Positions 30,147 through 35,215 of a DNA stretch of 35,215 nucleotides are shown here, in pieces; within the stretch, counting starts at the first letter, position 1; every line of letters begins with the position of its first letter. Origin of the DNA: Syntrophomonas sp. UBA4922 (GTDB lineage Bacteria > Bacillota > Syntrophomonadia > Syntrophomonadales > Syntrophomonadaceae). The translations under genes were made by a program, and so were the position numbers. The stretch covers positions 48,594 to 83,808 of the forward strand of contig DHBS01000027.1 of assembly GCA_002398825.1 (NCBI GenBank), written 5' to 3'. Under the pieces are notes generated by a model. The model was not told the origin of the DNA and ran no database searches. It saw only the letters and a list, made by a program, of their open reading frames with translations.

Positions 30147-31820
30147 ATGGCCATTTCCAGCTTTAAAAGCTATGATATTCAGGTTAACGTAAAGGGCTTA
30201 GGCCCTTATATTATCCCTAAGGAAAGCACCACCGGGGATCTGGTCGGCCTCTTGAAAGACCGGGTTTCGCATCAGGTAGCGGCAGTGATTATCGACAATC
30301 GGCTTGAGGATTTGAACTTCGTCCTGGATAAAGACTGCGATATAGAACTGATAGATACCAGCAGCGAGAGCGGAGCCAGAATATACCGGCGCAGTATTGT
30401 TTTTATGCTCATTAAGGCCTGCCGGGAGCTGTTCCCTCACAGCGAGCTGATCGTCAAGCACTCACTGTCAAACGGCCTCTATTGCGAGCTCCAGGATCAG
30501 CCTCTAAGCGACCGGGATATAGAACAAATTCAGAAGCGTATGCGGGAATATGTGGTTCAGGACTTACCCATTGAGAAACGGGTGGTGAGCCGCGAAGAAG
30601 CACGGCGCATCTATGCCCGGCAATGCCAGCTGGATAAAGTGGGGCTGCTCGAATATCGTGACAAGGCCACAGTGCACATTTATGAGCTTGACGGCTACTA
30701 TGAGTATTTCTATGGCTATATGCTGCCGCGCACCAGCGATCTGGAGCGTTTCCGGCTGTTGAATTACCCGCCCGGAATGATCCTGCAGACCCCCGATGTA
30801 TACAACCCGGACGGCATCCGGCCATTTTCCGACCTGCCCAAGCTGTTCAATATTTATCAGGAAGCCAAGAAATGGGCAGTGATGCTGGGTACGCCCCATG
30901 TAGCCGCTTTCAATGATATTATCCGGGAGGGCGGTTTAAGGGATTTGATAATGATCAACGAGGCTCTGCATGAAAAGAAAATTGCGGACATTGCCGATCA
31001 GATCTGTTCAAATCCGGAGATCAGGCTGGTGACCATAGCCGGACCCTCTTCATCAGGTAAAACTACTTTCGCCAATCGCCTCATGATTCAGTTGAGGGTC
31101 AACGGGCGCCGTCCGGTGAGCATTTCTATGGACAATTATTTTGTGGATCGGGATCTGACCCCGCGGGATGAAAATGGTGAGTATGATTTCGAAGCCCTGG
31201 AAGCACTGCAGTTGGATCTCTTCAATGAACACCTGTGCCGTTTGATCGACGGTGAAGAGGTGGAAATACCGCGTTACGATTTTCTGACTGGCCGGAGTCT
31301 GAGCCGGGCCAGCAGGCTGCAGGTGCCTCCCGGGGAATTAATAATAATAGAAGGGATTCACGGCTTAAACGAAGGGCTCACCTTCAGTGTGCCCCCGCGC
31401 CAGAAGTTCCGCATCTATGTGAGCGCTCTGACACAGCTGAATATTGATTATAGCAACCGCATCCCCACCACCGATTCCCGGCTGATCCGCCGGATTGTCA
31501 GGGACAACCGGGTCAGGGGATACTCCGCGCTGGAGACCCTGGGAAGATGGCGCTCGGTGCGCCGGGGAGAAGAACGCAATATCTTCCCTTTTCAGGAAAA
31601 TGCCGATGTGATGTTCAATTCCTCCCTGGTTTATGAATTAGCCATATTGAAACCCTATATCGAGCCGCTGCTTGCCGAAATCAAGCCGGATATGCGGGAA
31701 TATGTGGAGGCCACCACCCTGTTGAAATTCTTGAGCTACTTCCGCCCCGCGCCAGACAATTTTGTTCCGCCTAACTCCATACTGCGCGAATTCATCGGAG
31801 GCGGCTGGTTTAAAGATTGA
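30147..31820 (+). CDS. Nucleoside (uridine-like) kinase with TGS/ThrRS-like N-terminus
   Basis: A 557-residue two-part protein. Residues about 8-75 resemble a TGS/ubiquitin-like domain and about 110-235 resemble the second additional domain of threonyl-tRNA synthetase. The C-terminal half is a P-loop kinase of the uridine kinase/phosphoribulokinase type: TIAGPSSSGKTTFANRL near residue 297, SISMDNYFVDRDLTP near residue 327, IPRYDF near residue 374 and IIIEGIHGLN near residue 395. It is expected to phosphorylate a nucleoside in salvage. The TGS-kinase fusion is common in Clostridia, but its sensor role is unexplained. GAGGAGGGGGG precedes the ATG at 30147; an earlier in-frame start at 30129 overlaps that site. 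It is monocistronic. Confidence 0.9.
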   Translation: MAISSFKSYDIQVNVKGLGPYIIPKESTTGDLVGLLKDRVSHQVAAVIIDNRLEDLNFVLDKDCDIELIDTSSESGARIYRRSIVFMLIKACRELFPHSELIVKHSLSNGLYCELQDQPLSDRDIEQIQKRMREYVVQDLPIEKRVVSREEARRIYARQCQLDKVGLLEYRDKATVHIYELDGYYEYFYGYMLPRTSDLERFRLLNYPPGMILQTPDVYNPDGIRPFSDLPKLFNIYQEAKKWAVMLGTPHVAAFNDIIREGGLRDLIMINEALHEKKIADIADQICSNPEIRLVTIAGPSSSGKTTFANRLMIQLRVNGRRPVSISMDNYFVDRDLTPRDENGEYDFEALEALQLDLFNEHLCRLIDGEEVEIPRYDFLTGRSLSRASRLQVPPGELIIIEGIHGLNEGLTFSVPPRQKFRIYVSALTQLNIDYSNRIPTTDSRLIRRIVRDNRVRGYSALETLGRWRSVRRGEERNIFPFQENADVMFNSSLVYELAILKPYIEPLLAEIKPDMREYVEATTLLKFLSYFRPAPDNFVPPNSILREFIGGGWFKD

Positions 31821-32090
31821 ACAATCCAAAGGTTTTAAACCGGGTTTGACTCAAGATGGAAAGCGGGTGCAGAATATAATCAGCCGGTTTGCTCTTTCAC
31901 GTTTGGCCAAGCGTTTAGCAATGGATGGCATTAAAAACGGCTGCAGGGGAATAAATGCCGGCGTTAGGAACTATTTTATAGTCCCCTTCCCATCTGGGAT
32001 GATTGATACGAGGTTGTGATCGGTACGAACTCCTGCCGACGGCTCTAAGGAGGAAAAACCGCGCTGCCTTTAAAATTTAAGGAGGTAGTA

Positions 32091-33515
32091 ATGCCCAATC
32101 TGTTTCAACGACGTTTGACCCTTTTTTACCTCTTGCTTATTGTTGCCGTGATGGCGGCCATGGGTGTGATTTTGAATATGGTGATCAAGCGCGGTTCTTT
32201 TGACGCTTCTATGGACAAGTTCCTTTTAACCATGGTGCTGGCAACCGTCGCGGTAGGTATTGTGGCCGCCCTCATAAACATCTGGATTGCGGCCCAGATG
32301 TCAAGGCCAATCGAAATCATAACCGCAGGGGTAGACAACATGGCCCAAGGCAACCTGCGCCAGCGCATACACCTCTTGCCATCGGATGAACTGCATCATC
32401 TGGGGCAGTCAATCAATGAACTGGCAGAGACCCTGGAGCATAACCTTATTGAGATCTCATCGGTAAGAAACCGCCTGGCCCTGGTTTTAGACACTACGAT
32501 AAACGGTATTTTTACGGTGAGCCAGTACGGCAGAGTAACCTATATGAATCGGGTAGCCTCAAAGATACTGGGGCTTGGTCCCGAAGAGTTGGGCAAAAAG
32601 CATTCCGAAGTCATTCAAAACTATACTTTAATCGATCTCATCGATAAGGTGCGCACCACTCACCAGCCGGTGCGTTGTGAGATCAAATTCCACAGCCATC
32701 TCGACCGACTCTTGGAGGTAAATGTGGTGCCGCTAAGGGCTGGCCTATATGGCCGCGAAGAAGGCACTCTGGCCATTTTCAACGATATTACCGAATTGAA
32801 GCGGCTGGAAAGGGTGCGCAAGGATTTTGTGGGCAATATCTCCCATGAACTCTTAACTCCGGTAACCACTATCACCGGCTATGCAGAAAACCTGATGAAT
32901 TGCCAGGGTATGGACCGGGAACAGATCCGGCAAAAATCGGCCGTTATTTACGATGAAGCCAATCGTCTGCAGCGCCTCATCAGCAGATTGATGGAACTGT
33001 CCCGGATTGAATCCGGTCGCTTACAGCTGCACCTGCAAACCCTTGATATATCCGAAATAATCGAGAAATCCATTTCCATGTCGCGGCGGGATCACGAGCA
33101 GGAGATTTGGGTGGATTTTAATAAGCCGACCGAGCCACTGATGGTGGATTTTGATGAAGAATTGATCGTACAGGTGATACTCAACCTCTTGGACAATGCC
33201 GTCAAATACAGCCCCCCCAATACCCCGGTGGTGATCACGGTTGAAGACCAGCCTGAAGAGGTCAAAGTCACGGTGAGCAATCAGGGTGAGGGAATTCCTC
33301 CGCAGGAGAAGGAGCGCATCTTTGAACGCTTCTACCGGATTGATAAAGACAGATCAAGAGACACCGGAGGTTTTGGCCTGGGCTTATCCATCGTCAAACA
33401 TCTGGTGGAACATCATAACGGCAAGCTGGGTGTGGAAAGTGAGCTGGGCCGCGGGGCTACGTTCTACTTTACCTTGCCTCACAAAATTGAAACCGGCGGT
33501 GAACTGCCGCAATAG
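32091..33515 (+). CDS. Membrane sensor histidine kinase (PhoR/ResE-like)
   Basis: A 474-residue sensor kinase. Two membrane helices (about 10-31 and 43-67) flank only about 12 external residues, so it has no real extracytoplasmic sensor. HAMP follows (about 66-118, SRPIEIITAGVDNMAQGNL), then PAS (about 125-232, ending FNDITELKRLE). The HisKA domain has the phospho-acceptor in NISHELLTPVTTI near residue 250. The HATPase has NLLDNAVKYSPP near 365, NQGEGIPP near 394 and GFGLGLSIVKHLVEHH near 426. All catalytic boxes are intact. In typical operons a PhoB-type regulator precedes such kinases, but here none is adjacent. It is translated behind AAGGAGGTAGTA. Confidence 0.93.
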   Translation: MPNLFQRRLTLFYLLLIVAVMAAMGVILNMVIKRGSFDASMDKFLLTMVLATVAVGIVAALINIWIAAQMSRPIEIITAGVDNMAQGNLRQRIHLLPSDELHHLGQSINELAETLEHNLIEISSVRNRLALVLDTTINGIFTVSQYGRVTYMNRVASKILGLGPEELGKKHSEVIQNYTLIDLIDKVRTTHQPVRCEIKFHSHLDRLLEVNVVPLRAGLYGREEGTLAIFNDITELKRLERVRKDFVGNISHELLTPVTTITGYAENLMNCQGMDREQIRQKSAVIYDEANRLQRLISRLMELSRIESGRLQLHLQTLDISEIIEKSISMSRRDHEQEIWVDFNKPTEPLMVDFDEELIVQVILNLLDNAVKYSPPNTPVVITVEDQPEEVKVTVSNQGEGIPPQEKERIFERFYRIDKDRSRDTGGFGLGLSIVKHLVEHHNGKLGVESELGRGATFYFTLPHKIETGGELPQ

Positions 33516-33607
33516 GATTGCGGCTGACCTGGGAGCGGCGGCAGGAAAAACCCGCCTTAACAGAGAATAAACAGCAAATATTGACCTTAAAATGAGGGGT
33601 GAGCTGC

Positions 33608-33883
33608 TTGAACAATAAAAACCAAATTACGAAAGTTACGGTATCGATTTTTAACGAAGACTATGTGGTAAGAGGAGAAGAAGATCCTGAATACATACAG
33701 ATGCTGGCCTCCTATGTCGATAGACGCATGCGCATGATTTATCAGCGTAATCCCAATCTCTCCAGTACCAAGGTGGCAGTACTGACAGCCCTCAACCTGG
33801 CGGACGAATTAAACAAGCTGCAGGAAGACTATGACGAACTGGTAAGAGCCATGGAAGAGGAGCGTAAAAATAGGATGGGATAA
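33608..33883 (+). CDS. zapA: Cell division protein ZapA
   Basis: ZapA binds FtsZ and bundles its filaments at the division ring. The 91-residue protein has the family layout: a short beta part (TKVTVSIFNEDYVVRGEEDP) then EYIQMLASYVDRRMRMIYQ, and a long C-terminal coiled coil (AVLTALNLADELNKLQEDY). I prefer the TTG at 33608 because GAGGGGTGAG lies about 6 nt upstream. GTG at 33599 would add three residues. It is followed after only 3 bp by the PolX-like gene, matching the usual pheT-region zapA-polX order in Firmicutes and suggesting cotranscription. Confidence 0.9.
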   Translation: MNNKNQITKVTVSIFNEDYVVRGEEDPEYIQMLASYVDRRMRMIYQRNPNLSSTKVAVLTALNLADELNKLQEDYDELVRAMEEERKNRMG

Positions 33884-33886
33884 CTC

Positions 33887-35131
33887 ATGACCAACCTGGA
33901 AGTGGCAAGCAAGCAAAGCGGGGGCAAATATTCTATCGGACTGGCATTGCCCCTGGCCGAGAAATTAGCAGAACATCTTCACCACCGCCTGCCGGGGACC
34001 CAGGTTCAGATAGTTGGCAGTCTGCGCCGGGGTAAAGCTCTGGTAAGTGATGTGGATATTTTAGCAGGCTGCCCGGACGGCAGTAAGGTGGCGCAGGCCC
34101 TGGCTGATTTTTCCGGCATCGATCTGCATGCGCGGGAAACTGACCGCATCGCAGGGTATCTGCCCCATCGCATTCCTTTTGAAATCATTCTGGTCCAGCC
34201 CCGGGAATTTGCCTGCCATCTTCTGACTTCCACCGGCTCCAAAGCCCATCGCAATCGTATTATGAAAGGTTTAGAAACAGCTCCCCCGACCTCCTTCCAG
34301 AACGAAACCCAGCTCTACCAGTACCTCGATATGGCCTATATTCCGCCTGAATTACGCGAAGACCGGGGCGAGATCGAAGCCGCCCGGGAAAAGCGCCTGC
34401 CGGAACTGGTTGAGCTGCGGGATATAAAAGGCGACCTGCATGTGCATTCCAATTGGAGCGATGGCTTCGAAAATCTTATAGTTCTGGCAGAGGCGGCCCG
34501 TTTAAGGGGTTATGAATATATGGCTATAACCGATCACAGTCAATCCCTGCCCAGTACCGGGGGATTGAACCCGGAACGCCTGAGTATGCAGGCCCGGGTT
34601 ATAGACGGTCTCAACCGGCAACAGCCGGGGCTGCGTCTTCTGCGGGGCATTGAAGTGGACATCCTCAAGGATGGCAGTCTGAACCTCAGCGACGCAGATT
34701 TGGAGCAGCTGGATGTAGTCATAGCTTCTATTCACAGCCATTTCAGATTGGATCGGAAAGAGCAGACCCGGCGCTTATTGCGGGTCATCGAGAATCCTCA
34801 TGTGGACATAATCGGACACCTCACCGGGAGGATGCTCAACAAACGCTCAGGCTATGAACTTGATCTTGAGCGGATTCTCCAGGCGGCCGCCCAGCACCAT
34901 AAAGTACTGGAAATCAATTCACACCCCAGCCGCCTGGACATTGACGAAGATGTGGCCCGCAGGGCTGTTTCGCTGGGCATCAAGATCGCGGTCAACAGCG
35001 ACGCCCATCACCAGGGGGAAATGGACCTGCTGCGCTATGGCATCTTCAACGCCCGCCGCGGATGGGTTGAGGCCGCGGATGTAATCAATACCTGGAGCCT
35101 TAAAGAGGTTCTGGACTATTTTCGGTCCTGA
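33887..35131 (+). CDS. polX: Shortened PolX-PHP protein
   Basis: Family X polymerases of bacteria (about 570 residues) combine an N-terminal HhH/8-kDa region, a polymerase palm and a C-terminal PHP exonuclease. This one has 414 residues and starts at the palm: GSLRRGKALVSDVDIL near residue 44 with two catalytic Asp. The HhH region is absent, and the third palm Asp (usually in VDLRV) is replaced by Glu in PFEIILVQP near residue 98. TSTGSKAHRNRI follows. The PHP domain is intact: GDLHVHSNWSDG near 182, AITDHSQS, RGIEVDIL, SIHSHF, GHLTGRML, EINSHPSRLDI and VNSDAHH. The likely product is a metal-dependent nuclease or phosphoesterase with doubtful polymerase activity. It lies 3 bp after zapA. Confidence 0.88.
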   Translation: MTNLEVASKQSGGKYSIGLALPLAEKLAEHLHHRLPGTQVQIVGSLRRGKALVSDVDILAGCPDGSKVAQALADFSGIDLHARETDRIAGYLPHRIPFEIILVQPREFACHLLTSTGSKAHRNRIMKGLETAPPTSFQNETQLYQYLDMAYIPPELREDRGEIEAAREKRLPELVELRDIKGDLHVHSNWSDGFENLIVLAEAARLRGYEYMAITDHSQSLPSTGGLNPERLSMQARVIDGLNRQQPGLRLLRGIEVDILKDGSLNLSDADLEQLDVVIASIHSHFRLDRKEQTRRLLRVIENPHVDIIGHLTGRMLNKRSGYELDLERILQAAAQHHKVLEINSHPSRLDIDEDVARRAVSLGIKIAVNSDAHHQGEMDLLRYGIFNARRGWVEAADVINTWSLKEVLDYFRS

Positions 35132-35215
35132 TCTTCCGGGTTCTATTCCGTTTTTCACCACTTCTCCTCAAACAAACCACCACTGCTTCCCGGTTTAACT
35201 TCATGACATCTCCCC

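Overview
The window looks like a chromosomal segment from an endospore-forming, anaerobic Clostridia-type Firmicute, possibly Syntrophomonadaceae-like. That placement is an inference from gene order and protein style, not a database match. The evidence is a ytxC-thrS-infC-rpmI-rplT-SpoU methylase-yqzL-like-pheS-pheT-zapA-polX order, a PdaB-type spore deacetylase, a T-box ahead of pheS, an L20-type leader ahead of infC, strong AGGAGG ribosome binding sites and several TTG/GTG starts. There is no phage structural gene, no recognisable intact transposase and no CRISPR array.

Layout. 1-5.2 kb: a Ca2+/H+ antiporter, a tail-anchored unknown protein, two tiny DUF2892-type membrane proteins missed by length filters, and the cobalamin pair cobS-cobC. 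5.2-10.6 kb: rmuC, a 26-codon microORF, two polysaccharide deacetylases on the minus strand, and a C_GCAxxG redox-type protein overlapping a family 2 glycosyltransferase. 10.6-16.4 kb: a macrodomain protein, an exported SH3b/copper-amine-oxidase-N-like protein, a multi-PAS/GAF soluble histidine kinase, and a ferredoxin-domain remnant.

16.4-20.3 kb is the unusual part. A tRNA-Val(GAC) is followed by an AT-rich HicBA-like toxin-antitoxin pair whose toxin is frameshifted in a G-run. This pair is bracketed by a 12-bp direct repeat and carries a palindromic operator between its -35 and -10. Next comes a fluoride (crcB) riboswitch heading an in-frame chimera: the first ~175 residues of a dynamin-like GTPase joined to a complete enolase barrel that lacks the enolase N-terminal domain. 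A HAD phosphatase follows. After it are two 29-residue peptides that share the lasso-peptide leader spacing Y-x2-P-x-V-x3-G-x5-T but have almost no core and no maturation genes beside them. Enolase is a classic fluoride target, so the riboswitch-enolase link makes physiological sense. The GTPase half looks like a recombination product.

20.3-35.2 kb is core translation and cell-cycle territory: ytxC, a DUF445 protein, thrS, an L20-type leader, infC with a likely AUC start, rpmI, rplT, a SpoU-family rRNA methylase, a YqzL-like microprotein, a Phe T-box, pheS, and a short pheT lacking the internal tRNA-binding (B2) domain. Then come a TGS-containing nucleoside kinase, a membrane PAS histidine kinase without a partner regulator, zapA, and an N-terminally shortened PolX-PHP protein whose polymerase site seems degraded while its PHP site is intact.
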